From contig NZ_VZZZ01000003.1 of the NCBI RefSeq assembly GCF_009193265.1, positions 434,001-498,000 of the forward strand: 64,000 nt of DNA, in the 5' to 3' direction. Positions 49,796-59,487 of this stretch are shown in pieces; within the stretch, counting starts at the first letter, position 1, and the number at the start of each line of letters is the position of its first letter. The notes beneath the pieces are model-generated. The model did not search any database. It was not told the DNA's origin and worked only from the letters and a program-made list of their open reading frames with translations. The translations under genes and the position numbers were made by a program. This stretch comes from Marinobacter changyiensis (GTDB taxonomy: Bacteria; Pseudomonadota; Gammaproteobacteria; Pseudomonadales; Oleiphilaceae).

Positions 49796-50644
49796 CTATG
49801 CTTCTTTTACGAAAACGTCCGATTCTTCGCTTTGCAAACCCATTACCGGTGCTTTTGCTTCTTTAAAGCGCAATGCGGACGGGGTAGTTCCCCGATGTTT
49901 TTGCAGCGCATTGGTTAAAGCGCTCTGGCTGGAGAAGCCTGTGCGAAAGCTGATTTCCGATATCGTAAGGCTGGTTTCCCAGAGCAGTTGAATCGCCTTC
50001 TCAAGTCGGGTTTGCAGCAGAAACTGGTGGGGCGTTATACCGGTGAGCGCTCGAAATGTTTCATGAAAACGGCTGACACTCAGACAGGCAACCCTGGCCA
50101 GATCCGATACCGTGATTTTTTTATGCAGATTTTCCATAATATAGCGACGAACAGTATCCGGGCTCAACCCGGTTCGGCTTGCCGGGACTTTACTGGCTCG
50201 GTCAATCCGCTCCGACATACAGTGCAGAATGCCGGTAGCGAGATGGCGATGCATCGCCTCGTTATCCGGGGCCCGGCTGAATTCTCCGGCACAAAGCTGA
50301 ACCAACCCCTGCATGCGGTTATCCATGCCGATGTTGCGAGCTCGATCAAACAGCGGCGCCAGGCGTTCATAATCACCATGAGCGGGATTATTTAGGGCAG
50401 GAAGGTATGGGTCAAGATCGATGACGAGCACATGATTACGCTCATCGCCACAGTAGTCATGGCGAGTATCGGTTGGCACCAGACAGGCATTCCAGGTATC
50501 CAGTCTGGAACCAATACCATCAACACTGAGTTCGGCCTCGCCCCCTACACCAATTACCAACTGATGGTGCTCATGCTGGTGCTGGCAAGCGGATTCAGGC
50601 AACTTGATAAGTCGTGCGTTCAGCATAGGCGAATAGTGGTGCAC
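49796..50644 (-). CDS. AraC-family transcriptional regulator
   Basis: A 282-residue regulator with an N-terminal cupin-like sensing domain (about 15-100, HEHHQLVIGVGG) and a C-terminal double helix-turn-helix (about 180-280) with ITVSDLARVACLSVSRFHET and the second helix ISEISFRTGFSSQSALTNAL. It lies upstream of decayed putA and putP on the same strand; in Pseudomonas an AraC regulator (PruR) activates proline use, so the same role is plausible but unproven. The start is GTG at 50644, with no better codon before the first strand; an ATG at 50626 is an alternative. Confidence 0.82.
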   Translation of the reverse strand: MHHYSPMLNARLIKLPESACQHQHEHHQLVIGVGGEAELSVDGIGSRLDTWNACLVPTDTRHDYCGDERNHVLVIDLDPYLPALNNPAHGDYERLAPLFDRARNIGMDNRMQGLVQLCAGEFSRAPDNEAMHRHLATGILHCMSERIDRASKVPASRTGLSPDTVRRYIMENLHKKITVSDLARVACLSVSRFHETFRALTGITPHQFLLQTRLEKAIQLLWETSLTISEISFRTGFSSQSALTNALQKHRGTTPSALRFKEAKAPVMGLQSEESDVFVKEA

Positions 50645-50712
50645 CCCCGGTAACTACGTAACTTTATTAAAGCAGACTCAGAAGGGACTTGCACGGAACT
50701 GGTCAGACCGCA

Positions 50713-51354
50713 TCAATCAGTCATGGCCTCGCTGATGATTTCCCGAAGCAATAGCGTCACCTGCTCGGTCACACTATCCAGGGGCTGAACTGCATTGATC
50801 ACTCGATACTGAGCGGGCGATTTGCTGGCACGATCCAGATAAACAGCTCGTATACGCTCAAAAAATGCAATGGCTTCCTGCTCAAACCGGTCGAGCTCAC
50901 CACGCTTTCTTGCCCTGGCCATACCAACCTCTACCGGAGCGTCAAGCAAAATGACATGATCCGGGCGCATATCCCCTTGCACCAACGTCTCGAGCTGTTC
51001 GATCCGGTCAGTGGAAACACCTCGCCCTCCCCCTTGATACGCAAACGTCGCATCGGTGAAACGGTCACATAGCACCCATTGTCCCGCCGCCAATGCTGGC
51101 AGTATCAGCGTGTGCAGATGCTGTGCCCGGGCAGCGAACATCAACAGCAATTCCGTGGTTTCGTTAACAGCTTCGGCCCTGGGCGCTAACAATAACTCCC
51201 GGATTGCTTCCGCCATGGGCGTGCCACCTGGCTCACGAGTCACTACCACAACAATCCCTGCTGACCTGAGCGTTGCGGCAGCCTGCTGCAATTGTGTCGA
51301 TTTACCAACGCCCTCGGTGCCCTCAAAGGTAATGAAACGTCCTCGCCCGCTCAT
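50713..51354 (-). CDS. tmk: Thymidylate kinase
   Basis: Phosphorylates dTMP to dTDP. The 213-residue P-loop kinase has [10 protein letters not shown] (10-19 region), the dTMP site [10 protein letters not shown] and [15 protein letters not shown]. Its ATG overlaps the mltG stop as ATGA (51351-51354), a translationally coupled pair. It is the last gene of the pabC-mltG-tmk set, a conserved order (pabC-yceG-tmk-holB) in gammaproteobacteria; holB should follow downstream in other genomes, but here the next downstream gene is the AraC regulator, so holB has moved or is lost from this locus. Confidence 0.95.
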   Translation of the reverse strand: MSGRGRFITFEGTEGVGKSTQLQQAAATLRSAGIVVVVTREPGGTPMAEAIRELLLAPRAEAVNETTELLLMFAARAQHLHTLILPALAAGQWVLCDRFTDATFAYQGGGRGVSTDRIEQLETLVQGDMRPDHVILLDAPVEVGMARARKRGELDRFEQEAIAFFERIRAVYLDRASKSPAQYRVINAVQPLDSVTEQVTLLLREIISEAMTD

Positions 51355-52415
51355 TCCTCGGGATCCTTCTCGGCAGTTGCCGGGGGAAAAGAGCGATAAT
51401 CCGAACGTCGCTGGAGCTGGTAGGCTCTGACGGCCTTCTGGTGCTCTGCCAGGGTACGGGAAAACTGGTGAGTGCCATCGCCCTTGGCGACAAAATAAAA
51501 CGTGTCACCCTCTGCCGGATGCAGTGCCGCGTGAATTGCTTCACGCCCCGTCAGTGCAATAGGCGTAGGTGGCAGGCCGTTGATTCTATAAGTATTATAG
51601 GGCGTATCGGTTTGCAGATCTTTACGTCCAATCCGGCCTTCGTATTGGTCTCCCATGCCATAGATGACCGTGGGGTCTGTCTGCAATCGCATACCTTTCT
51701 GAAGGCGGCGCACGAAGACACCGGCAACTTCATCACGCTCTTCTGGCACCCCGGTTTCACGCTCGACAATTGAAGCCATGATCAATGCTTCATAGGGACT
51801 CTCGTAAGGCAAACCCTCCGCCCGGGCCTCCCATTCTTCTGCGAGCACTCTGTTCATCTTTTCATAGGCACGACGCAGAATATCAAGATCACTCTCCTGC
51901 CCACTGAACAGATAGGTATCCGGGAAAAACCGCCCTTCGGGATGCTCGCCTTCGGCACCCAGCGTTGTCATGATCTGTTCTGCGCTCCAGTCAGTCGTTA
52001 CCTTGGCCAATTGAGGGTTGCTCGCGAGCGCAGCACGCATATCGCTGAACGTCTTGCCCTCGATAAACTGGATACTCCAGGTTTTTACCCGCCCAGCCAC
52101 CATCGCATCGAGCATGTCCTTCGGTGTCTCTCCATTGCTGAATTCGTATTCGCCGGTTTTGATCCGGGCCTGCTCTGGATAGATCCTGCCGTAGAGACGC
52201 AGCCAAAAGCTGTCTGCAACCAACGATTCCGACTCCATGGAACGGGCCACTGCGTCAAACGAACTGCCGGAAGGCACCTCAAACATAACCGGCTCTTCCA
52301 GTACGCTCGGTGAATCAAGGCTCTGCAAACCTTGCCACACCCACAAACCGGTACCGGTAACAGCCAGGACAAGCCCGCACAGCAGGGCAATAACGAGGGA
52401 TTTAATCAAAAGCAT
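51351..52415 (-). CDS. mltG: Endolytic murein transglycosylase
   Basis: Cuts glycan strands in nascent peptidoglycan, thought to terminate their extension. The 354-residue protein (YceG family) has one N-terminal membrane segment (about 5-27), a LysM-like region and the catalytic glutamate E218 in ASIVERETG, the same number as in E. coli MltG. It overlaps pabC by one base (TAATG) and tmk by four. Anchored in the inner membrane with the catalytic domain in the periplasm. Confidence 0.95.
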   Translation of the reverse strand: MLLIKSLVIALLCGLVLAVTGTGLWVWQGLQSLDSPSVLEEPVMFEVPSGSSFDAVARSMESESLVADSFWLRLYGRIYPEQARIKTGEYEFSNGETPKDMLDAMVAGRVKTWSIQFIEGKTFSDMRAALASNPQLAKVTTDWSAEQIMTTLGAEGEHPEGRFFPDTYLFSGQESDLDILRRAYEKMNRVLAEEWEARAEGLPYESPYEALIMASIVERETGVPEERDEVAGVFVRRLQKGMRLQTDPTVIYGMGDQYEGRIGRKDLQTDTPYNTYRINGLPPTPIALTGREAIHAALHPAEGDTFYFVAKGDGTHQFSRTLAEHQKAVRAYQLQRRSDYRSFPPATAEKDPEE

Positions 52416-53224
52416 TAGTCCATGAAGAGTTGTTGGCCAACGATTGTCGCAAGGCGGGCATTAACAGGCAACCGGGTTCCGTCCACCTGGCTAACCGGAA
52501 CAATGCCGATGACACTGTTCATTAGCCAGAGGCCGAGAAATTCCGGCTGGGTGATGAATGTGGGCAGAATAGCCTGTTCACACACGATTTCGCCCCGGTT
52601 CCGCAGCAGGGCTACAATTTGGCCCAGCATGGTCCCTTCCACTGCCAGAGTGGAAACCACCGGCATCAACCATACATTCCCGAATAGCACCAGTATGTTG
52701 GTTCGAGTGCCTTCCAACAAATGACCGGTACCATTCACCATCAGTGCTTCAAAGCATTCATCAGGCATGGCCTGACTCGCCATCACCTGGTCAAGACGGG
52801 CGAGGGACTTGAGCCCCGCCAGACGAGGGTGCACGAGCAGTTGATGGGAAGAAATACAGGCCACAACACCTTCACTGGGGGGCATCGGAGGCATCGGATG
52901 AGCGCTGACAATCAGTCTCGGCGCTGCCACCGCGGCTGGCCGGTAACCCCGGCCGCCACTGCCCCGGGTAAGGATCAGTTTGAGCACCCAGTCATCCGGG
53001 CAGGCGTAGCGCTCTATGGCTTCATCAATGACGCTGTGGAGCTGCACAGTCGGCAACGGGATTGCCAGCCGCTCTGCGCCCTCCAGTAGCCTGGCCACGT
53101 GGCGCTGCCTCAGGGTCGGAAGATTGGCCTGGACCCGGATGGTTTCAAAAACCCCGTCGCCGTATGCCAGGCCCCGGTCACTCGCCGGAATGTCCTGCTG
53201 ATCCGCCCAGATTACAGTGGCCAC
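52415..53224 (-). CDS. pabC: Aminodeoxychorismate lyase
   Basis: Converts 4-amino-4-deoxychorismate to para-aminobenzoate and pyruvate for folate. The 269-residue PLP fold-type IV enzyme has the Schiff-base lysine K139 in RLAGLKSLARL, DRGLAYGDGVFETIR near the N-terminus and EGTRTNILV. The start is GTG at 53224, seven bases after the fabF stop. Together with FolD it belongs to folate metabolism, but its operon is the fatty acid cluster, as in E. coli. Confidence 0.93.
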   Translation of the reverse strand: MATVIWADQQDIPASDRGLAYGDGVFETIRVQANLPTLRQRHVARLLEGAERLAIPLPTVQLHSVIDEAIERYACPDDWVLKLILTRGSGGRGYRPAAVAAPRLIVSAHPMPPMPPSEGVVACISSHQLLVHPRLAGLKSLARLDQVMASQAMPDECFEALMVNGTGHLLEGTRTNILVLFGNVWLMPVVSTLAVEGTMLGQIVALLRNRGEIVCEQAILPTFITQPEFLGLWLMNSVIGIVPVSQVDGTRLPVNARLATIVGQQLFMD

Positions 53225-53231
53225 AAGTCGT

Positions 53232-54479
53232 TCAGGCTTCGTAGCGGCTGAAGATCAGGGTGCCGTTAGTACCACCAAAACCAAATGAATTGGACAGCGC
53301 CACACGAACATCAGCCTTGCGGCTTTTGTTCGCAACGAAATCCAGATCACAACCCACATCGGGATCGTCGAGATTGATTGTGGGCGGCAACAGGCCGTCA
53401 CGAATGGCCAGCAGAGAGAAAATGGCCTCAACCGCTCCGGCAGCACCCAGCAAGTGGCCAGTCATCGATTTGGTACTGCTAACTGCCAGCTTATAGGCAT
53501 GGTCACCAAACACTTTTTTCACCGCAGCAACCTCGGCGACATCACCGACCTGGGTGGAAGTCCCGTGAGCATTGATGTACTGGATATCCGAAGGGTTAAG
53601 ACCTGCATCCCGAATCGCATTATTCATGGCCCGCTGGGCACCCTCGCCAGACTCCGGCGGAGAGGTAATGTGGTGGGCATCGTCGCTCATACCAAACCCG
53701 ATCACCTCACCATAAACGGTCGCTCCGCGCTTCAGTGCGTGCTCAAGCTCCTCAAGCACCATGACGCCGGCACCATCACTCAACACAAACCCGTCCCGGT
53801 TCTTGTCCCAGGGACGACTGGCCCGCTCCGGTTCGTCATTGCGGGTTGAAAGCGCCCTTGCGGCAGAAAAGGCCGCTATACCGGTCTTGGTAGTTGCCAT
53901 TTCGGCACCACCGGCCACCATCACATCTGCGTCCCCATACATAATCGTTCGGGCAGCGTAGCCGATATTGTGGGTGCCTGTGGTACACGCCGTGGTGATC
54001 GCAATGTTCGGGCCCTGGAAGCCAAATCGAATGGCCACATTACCGCCCACCATGTTGATAACCGTGGCCGGAACAAAAAATGGCGACACCTTGCGGGGCC
54101 CGCTCTCATGCAGCGCAATCACATTTTTTTCAATAAATTCAAGCCCGCCGATACCGGAGCCGATAGCCACTCCGACGCGCTCTTTGTCGAGTTGTTCGAA
54201 TCTTGTCAGGCCACTGTCTTCGATAGCCTGTTGCGCAGCAATAAGGCCATATTGCAGAAAGGCGTCCATTTTACGGGTGTCTTTGGAAGAAAGGTAAGAC
54301 TCGAAATCAAGATCCCGAACAGCACCACCAATCCTTGTGTTATAGCCCGTCGCATCAAAGCGGTCGATAGGCGCAATACCGCTACGCCCTGCCTTGATAC
54401 CTTCCCATGACGATGCCACATCGTTCCCGAGCGGGGAAAGCATGCCCAAACCTGTAATCACAACACGTCGTTCAGCCAT
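53232..54479 (-). CDS. fabF: 3-oxoacyl-[ACP] synthase II
   Basis: Elongates acyl-ACP by condensation with malonyl-ACP and adjusts unsaturated chain length. The 415-residue KAS II has the nucleophile C165 in [10 protein letters not shown] and the catalytic histidines in [11 protein letters not shown] and [14 protein letters not shown]. The frame opens at a GTG four codons earlier; ATG 54479 ([10 protein letters not shown]) follows AAGGG and is the family start. A hairpin with a T-run separates it from acpP. Confidence 0.96.
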   Translation of the reverse strand: MAERRVVITGLGMLSPLGNDVASSWEGIKAGRSGIAPIDRFDATGYNTRIGGAVRDLDFESYLSSKDTRKMDAFLQYGLIAAQQAIEDSGLTRFEQLDKERVGVAIGSGIGGLEFIEKNVIALHESGPRKVSPFFVPATVINMVGGNVAIRFGFQGPNIAITTACTTGTHNIGYAARTIMYGDADVMVAGGAEMATTKTGIAAFSAARALSTRNDEPERASRPWDKNRDGFVLSDGAGVMVLEELEHALKRGATVYGEVIGFGMSDDAHHITSPPESGEGAQRAMNNAIRDAGLNPSDIQYINAHGTSTQVGDVAEVAAVKKVFGDHAYKLAVSSTKSMTGHLLGAAGAVEAIFSLLAIRDGLLPPTINLDDPDVGCDLDFVANKSRKADVRVALSNSFGFGGTNGTLIFSRYEA

Positions 54480-54569
54480 AATGCCCTTCACCTAAGCAGA
54501 CCATCAGAATAACCTGATGGCCCGGCCTTCAAGTCTGATAGTTCTGGTTCAAACGTAATACGCACCAAT

Positions 54570-54605
54570 AAAAAAGCCGTCCTTTCAGCGAACTTCAGGA
54601 CGGCT
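54570..54605 (-). terminator. Hairpin between acpP and fabF
   Basis: AGCCGTCCT pairs with AGGACGGCT around a 13-base loop, and the minus strand then has six T. It lies 30 bases after the acpP stop. Probably a partial terminator that lets acpP be made in excess over fabF, or a 3' stabiliser of acpP mRNA. Confidence 0.75.
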
Positions 54606-54634
54606 CATGCTTGGCGTATTAATCGAGCGGAGTA

Positions 54635-54868
54635 TCAGGAGTGCGAGACGATATAGTCGATCGCGTCCTGAACACTGGCGAGCTTCTCTGCTTCCTCGTC
54701 AGGTATCTCAGTCTCAAACTCTTCCTCAAGTGCCATGACCAGCTCAACGGTGTCCAGTGAGTCAGCGCCAAGGTCCTCTACAAAAGAAGATGAGTTTTGA
54801 ACTTCGGATTCTTTCACGCCGAGTTGTTCACAGACGATCTTCTTAACGCGCTCTTCAACTGTACTCAT
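54635..54868 (-). CDS. acpP: Acyl carrier protein
   Basis: Carries acyl chains on a phosphopantetheine arm during fatty acid and lipid A synthesis. The 77-residue acidic protein has the arm attachment serine S37 in [15 protein letters not shown] at 54868 follows GAGGAAA. It lies between fabG and fabF, separated from fabF by a terminator-like hairpin and from fabG by 121 bases, enough for its own promoter. Confidence 0.97.
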   Translation of the reverse strand: MSTVEERVKKIVCEQLGVKESEVQNSSSFVEDLGADSLDTVELVMALEEEFETEIPDEEAEKLASVQDAIDYIVSHS

Positions 54869-54989
54869 AATTTCCTCACTTTGATGTCAACCAAGCAACT
54901 TGTTGGATTGCCAGTTTAGTTTAATCCCTACCTGCAAACAAGCAGGGGTGTGGTCTAAAGTCTTGTGCTACAAGGGCTTGCGCAAAGCT

Positions 54990-55733
54990 TTACCCCATAA
55001 ACATGCCGCCATTCACATGAATGGTTTCACCCGTCACATAAGCGGCTGCCTCGGAAGCCAGAAACGCCACAACTGCAGCGACTTCATCCGGATCCCCCAA
55101 ACGACCAGCGGGTATGACTTCCATCATAGCGTTACGCTGCTTATCGTCCAGTTTTCGAGTCATATCTGTGTCAATAAAACCCGGAGCAACGCAATTTGCC
55201 GTGATCCCACGGTTGCCCATTTCTTTTGCCAGGCTTCTGGTAAGGCCTTCCACGCCTGCTTTTGCCGCGCAGTAATTGACCTGGCCAGGGTTGCCCATAC
55301 CGGCAACGACCGAACTGATGTTGATGATACGCCCCCAGCGAGCTTTTGCCATACCTCTGAGAACCGCTTTGCTGGTTCGAAATACACTCGCAAGATTCGT
55401 CTCGATCACAGCAGACCAATCGTCATCTTTCATTCGCATCAGCAGGTTGTCACGGGTGATACCCGCATTATTGACAAGAATCTGGGGTGCGCCCAATTGG
55501 TCTGAAACATACTTGAGGCCTGCGTCAATACTGGCCGGATCGGAAACATCCATAACAATCCCGAACCCGTTGAAACCGCCAGATTTGAGCTCTGCGGTAA
55601 TGGATTCCGCCCCCGCTTCGCTGGTAGCAGTACCTACTACCTGTGCACCTTGTTCGGCGAGCGCTTTGGCAATTGATTTACCGATTCCACGGGTTGCACC
55701 GGTTACAAGAGCAATTTTGCCGTCAAGTGACAT
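54990..55733 (-). CDS. fabG: 3-oxoacyl-[ACP] reductase
   Basis: NADPH-dependent reduction of 3-oxoacyl-ACP, an essential elongation step. The 247-residue short-chain dehydrogenase has the nucleotide loop TGATRGIG (11-18), NNAG (88-91), and the catalytic S140 and Y154-K158 in YCAAK. It follows fabD by 44 bases. Located within the conserved plsX-fabD-fabG-acpP-fabF order (fabH absent between plsX and fabD). Confidence 0.96.
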   Translation of the reverse strand: MSLDGKIALVTGATRGIGKSIAKALAEQGAQVVGTATSEAGAESITAELKSGGFNGFGIVMDVSDPASIDAGLKYVSDQLGAPQILVNNAGITRDNLLMRMKDDDWSAVIETNLASVFRTSKAVLRGMAKARWGRIINISSVVAGMGNPGQVNYCAAKAGVEGLTRSLAKEMGNRGITANCVAPGFIDTDMTRKLDDKQRNAMMEVIPAGRLGDPDEVAAVVAFLASEAAAYVTGETIHVNGGMFMG

Positions 55734-55777
55734 GGTTGGTTTCCTTCACCCTTTTCGTCCACGGAGGAACAAATGAA

Positions 55778-56716
55778 TTAATTCTGCTTCAGAGCAGCCA
55801 CTGCAGCGGACATCGCGTCCGGTGTTTCCAGACTGTATACCGTCAGGCTGCGATCGATACGCTTGATCAGTCCTGCAAGTACCTTCCCCGCTCCACACTC
55901 AACCGCTTTGGTCACGTCCCTTGCAATCAGCGCGTTGACCGAATCGGTCCACAATACAGGAGAGTATAGCTGCTTCACGAGATTAGCTTTCAGGGCTTCG
56001 CTATTTTGCTCAACCGAGGCGGTTACATTCTGGATAACCGGTATGACAGCATCGTTAAAGCGCACTTCATCCAGCGCGGACGCAAGCTCTTCTGCTGCAT
56101 CTTTCATCAGCGCGCAATGGGACGGCACACTAACAGGCAAAGCCATGGCCTTGCGAGCACCTGCTGACTTGCACGCCTCGACAGCTCTTTCAACAGCTAC
56201 CCGTGAACCGGCGATAACGACCTGGCCGGGAGCATTAAAATTCACCGCGGCAACGACATCGCCTTGTGCGGCCTCGGCACACGCATCTATAACGGCCTGA
56301 TCCTCAAGACCCAGAATAGCCGCCATGCTGCCTTCTCCGACGGGAACCGCTGTCTGCATGAGTTCACCGCGCAAACGTACCAGTTTAACCGCGTCAAAAA
56401 AGTTGAGACTTTCCGCTGCCACCAGGGCACTGTATTCCCCCAGGCTATGGCCGGCCACGAAATCCGGCTGGCTACCCCCGGATACGAACCACTGACGCCA
56501 TAATGCAACACTGGCAGTCAACAGAGCCGGCTGAGTGACCATGGTCTGGTTGAGCTCTTCGGCGGGTCCTTTCTGACACAGATGCCAGAGGTCATAGCCC
56601 AGCACCTCGGAGGCTTCAGCAAAAGTCTGCTCAATGATGGGCCAGTCGGCGGCGGAATTACCAAGCATGCCAACAGACTGGGACCCTTGTCCTGGAAAAA
56701 TAAAGGCTGATTTCAT
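55778..56716 (-). CDS. fabD: Malonyl-CoA:ACP transacylase
   Basis: Loads malonate from CoA onto ACP. The 312-residue protein has the nucleophilic serine S91 in AGHSLGEYSALVA and GQGSQSVGML at the N-terminus. It follows plsX by 106 bases with no fabH between, unlike E. coli but like pseudomonads. The gene is in step with the downstream fabG. Confidence 0.96.
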   Translation of the reverse strand: MKSAFIFPGQGSQSVGMLGNSAADWPIIEQTFAEASEVLGYDLWHLCQKGPAEELNQTMVTQPALLTASVALWRQWFVSGGSQPDFVAGHSLGEYSALVAAESLNFFDAVKLVRLRGELMQTAVPVGEGSMAAILGLEDQAVIDACAEAAQGDVVAAVNFNAPGQVVIAGSRVAVERAVEACKSAGARKAMALPVSVPSHCALMKDAAEELASALDEVRFNDAVIPVIQNVTASVEQNSEALKANLVKQLYSPVLWTDSVNALIARDVTKAVECGAGKVLAGLIKRIDRSLTVYSLETPDAMSAAVAALKQN

Positions 56717-56822
56717 AAGCGCGATCTTACCGTGATTGTTGGTTCCGGGAGATTAGCCAATAGTACAAGGTAACGCGGCCATGAGCCATGCCAGGCGGGA
56801 GAGGTAAAAACGGGGTATCCGG

Positions 56823-57827
56823 TCAGAGCAACAAATCATCCAGCCGCTCGTTGATCCGGCGAGGGACTTCAAGCTCCACCTCACAGACTGACTGACGTAT
56901 CGCCGCCAGCATCGCACGCTCATTGGCATTACCGTGACTTTTGATGACGACGCCCTGCAAGCCAAGCAGACTCGCGCCATTGTGGCGAGAGGGGTCCATC
57001 AGCCTGAGCACGCGACCGAGGATCGGGCGGGCGAGCCAACCCACAACACGCCCGTACAGATTTCTCGCGAAAGCCTGCTCAAGCAATTCAATCAGCAGGC
57101 CGGCAACCCCTTCGCCGGTCTTGAGGGCAATGTTACCCACAAACCCGTCGCAGACGACCACGTCGGCGACATCACGAAACAGATCACTGCCTTCCACGTA
57201 ACCGATGTAGTTGAGGGTTTCACACTGGGCAAGCATGTGGGACGCCAGGCGAACCTGCTCGTTGCCCTTAATCTCCTCTTCACCCACATTCAGCAGCGCG
57301 ACCCGGGGCTCCTGGAGATCATTAATGGCAGATGCCATCAGCGAGCCCATCAGCGCAAATTGATACAGGTTCTCCGCGCTGGCATCAACGTTGGCGCCCA
57401 GATCGAGTACATGGCAACGGCCACGCAAGGAAGGAATGAGCTTGGTGATGGCGGGGCGCTCGATGCCCGGATACATTCTCAGAATCGATCGCCCGAATGC
57501 CATCAGTGCACCGGTGTTGCCTGCACTGACACAGCCCTGGGCCTCGCCGTCCCGCACCAGACGGAGGGCGACAGCCATGGACGAATTCTGTTTGTGACGA
57601 AGAGCATGGGAGGGCCGTTCATTCATCCGGACCACATCAGCGGCCTCGACAATCCGGATGCGCTCATGGGTCGGATGCAACAAAGCCTCGAGCTCACCTG
57701 GACTACCGACCAGAACAAGACTCAAGGCTTCATTTTCACGCACTGCAATCAGGGACGCCGAGACCGCAACCGCAGGACCGAGGTCACCGCTCATTGCATC
57801 TACCGCAATGGTGATTGGGCTCACCAT
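56823..57827 (-). CDS. plsX: Phosphate acyltransferase PlsX
   Basis: Makes acyl-phosphate from acyl-ACP, the donor for membrane phospholipid synthesis. The 334-residue protein starts VSPITIAVDAMSGDLGP and contains the GNTGALMAFG and VCDGFVGNIALKTGEG blocks of the family. It is 36 bases downstream of rpmF. The yceD-rpmF-plsX order is a long-standing conserved arrangement linking ribosome and lipid synthesis. Confidence 0.96.
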   Translation of the reverse strand: MVSPITIAVDAMSGDLGPAVAVSASLIAVRENEALSLVLVGSPGELEALLHPTHERIRIVEAADVVRMNERPSHALRHKQNSSMAVALRLVRDGEAQGCVSAGNTGALMAFGRSILRMYPGIERPAITKLIPSLRGRCHVLDLGANVDASAENLYQFALMGSLMASAINDLQEPRVALLNVGEEEIKGNEQVRLASHMLAQCETLNYIGYVEGSDLFRDVADVVVCDGFVGNIALKTGEGVAGLLIELLEQAFARNLYGRVVGWLARPILGRVLRLMDPSRHNGASLLGLQGVVIKSHGNANERAMLAAIRQSVCEVELEVPRRINERLDDLLL

Positions 57828-57863
57828 CTAACTGACTCGCATTGCCGGGTGTTGATGGCGCGA

Positions 57864-58043
57864 CTACTCGTCGCGCGCTTCAACAACCTGCTTGCCACGG
57901 TAAAAACCGTCTGGCGACACGTGGTGTCGAAGATGGATCTCACCCGTCGTGGAATCTGTAGACAGTGTTGCGGCGCTCAGGGCGTCGTGTGAACGGCGCA
58001 TGCCACGCTTTGAGCGTGTTTTTCGGTTCTTCTGTACAGCCAT
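57864..58043 (-). CDS. rpmF: Ribosomal protein L32
   Basis: A 59-residue basic protein of the large ribosomal subunit. Read directly from the minus strand: [20 protein letters not shown], then [10 protein letters not shown], and a C-terminal [17 protein letters not shown] block typical of proteobacterial L32. No zinc-binding cysteine pairs are present, as in E. coli. It sits between yceD and plsX, in the expected place. Confidence 0.96.
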   Translation of the reverse strand: MAVQKNRKTRSKRGMRRSHDALSAATLSTDSTTGEIHLRHHVSPDGFYRGKQVVEARDE

Positions 58044-58125
58044 GATCTAGCTCCTGACTTTAAATACTAACGTTCGTAAAATCTGAGAGCCGGCACCAGA
58101 ATTTCATTGCCAGCTACTCCCGGAA

Positions 58126-58677
58126 TTAATGCTTCTTGGTTTTCAGGCCTGCCAGAGCACTGAACGGGTTATCCCGCGGCTCTTCAGTAGCTGGAGCTGA
58201 CGAATCAGGCTCCAACTCCTCCAGCGCTGCCGAGGCAGGGCATTCCTCTCGCTCGTGCTTGGGAAAAGGAGGCACCACTAATATCAATTCGTCTTCTATC
58301 AGAGTCCATAAATTCGCGCTGAAATCTTCCGCGAGATAGGGCTCCAAATCTTTCGGCAGCTGCTGAGCCTGCTTATCACTTGTTACGAAACCGAGCCTGA
58401 ACTGTGAAGTGAGTGTTGCCGACATAGGCTGCATGCAACGCTGGCACTCCAGCACAACTTCCGCTCCCAGCTCGCCCTCAACCAATCTTCGGCGCTCGCC
58501 ATCCTGATCAAATTTCAGCTTGACGTGACAAACGGCATCACCGCTCGATGCTTCCTGGGGCAGCGTGCATTCCAGAAACCGCGCCAATGCATGGAGGGGT
58601 ATAAACCCCTCAAGTTCGGTTTTCTGCTCCGCAAGCCGGTATGGATCGACGGTTTTAGGCAATTCGGTGTTTGACAT
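58126..58677 (-). CDS. yceD: DUF177/YceD family protein
   Basis: A 183-residue YceD (DUF177) protein, always next to rpmF in proteobacteria and linked to 23S rRNA processing or ribosome assembly in some organisms. It has the paired cysteines ECQRCMQPM (about 75-84), a beta-rich core, and an acidic, low-complexity C-terminus ending GLKTKKH. The 83-base gap to rpmF may hold the leader of L32. Precise biochemical role unknown. Confidence 0.9.
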   Translation of the reverse strand: MSNTELPKTVDPYRLAEQKTELEGFIPLHALARFLECTLPQEASSGDAVCHVKLKFDQDGERRRLVEGELGAEVVLECQRCMQPMSATLTSQFRLGFVTSDKQAQQLPKDLEPYLAEDFSANLWTLIEDELILVVPPFPKHEREECPASAALEELEPDSSAPATEEPRDNPFSALAGLKTKKH

Positions 58678-58860
58678 AGGCGCGCAATTTTAGGGATCTG
58701 ACCGGCTGCTGTCAAAGACTTCATCAGTATTTGAGCAGGTCGGCGCTATAAATTACGGGTTTTTACCCATCTTCGTAACCGAAAATACTTCCGTGCCTGC
58801 ACCCGATGCCCTTATGATGCGCTCTATTGTCCGGAGGCATCAATTCAAGGAAGCACCGAC

Positions 58861-59487
58861 ATGCCAGACCCACACCTCGTGTTAGCGTCCTCATCGCCGT
58901 ATCGCAAGAAACTTCTGAGTCAGCTCGGCGTAAATTTTGTCACCGCCAGCCCGGCCATTGATGAAACCCGCCAACCCGCAGAGTCTGCACCCGCACTGGC
59001 GACGCGCCTTGCTGAAGAAAAAACCAGAGCATTGGCTGCGCAATTCCCGGAACACTGGATTATCGGCTCAGACCAGGTCGCTGCCCTGCCGGACGGCACC
59101 CAGCTTGGCAAGCCCGGCAATCACACCCGGGCGCGTGTTCAGTTAAAAGCCTGCAGCGGGCAGGTGGTGAGTTTCCATACCGGTCTGGCGCTGCTGGATT
59201 CCGCAACCGGACGAATGGAAAGTCGCTGTGAAATCTTTCATGTTCACTTCCGGCCACTGTCCGACCAGGACATCGAACATTACCTCAAGACCGAGACACC
59301 CTACGATTGCGCCGGCAGCTTTAAAGTGGAGGGTCTCGGGATTGCGCTCTTCAGCGCTCTCGACGGCCGGGACCCGAATACCCTGATCGGGTTACCCCTG
59401 ATCGCCCTGATCGACCTGTTGAAAGCCTGGGGGCTGAACCCCCTTACCGAGGCTTACCGTAACTCCAGCCGTGACTCCACAATCTGA
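58861..59487 (+). CDS. Maf-family nucleoside triphosphate pyrophosphatase (YceF-like)
   Basis: Hydrolyses non-canonical nucleotides (7-methyl-GTP in E. coli YceF), a housecleaning role. The 208-residue protein begins LVLASSSPYRKKLLSQLG and has SDQVA, GKPGNHTRA and the C-terminal GLPLIALIDLL. It is divergent from yceD. Its last 34 bases overlap the 3' end of the convergent sppA, so the C-terminal 11 residues are encoded opposite sppA codons and may be variable. Confidence 0.9.
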   Translation: MPDPHLVLASSSPYRKKLLSQLGVNFVTASPAIDETRQPAESAPALATRLAEEKTRALAAQFPEHWIIGSDQVAALPDGTQLGKPGNHTRARVQLKACSGQVVSFHTGLALLDSATGRMESRCEIFHVHFRPLSDQDIEHYLKTETPYDCAGSFKVEGLGIALFSALDGRDPNTLIGLPLIALIDLLKAWGLNPLTEAYRNSSRDSTI

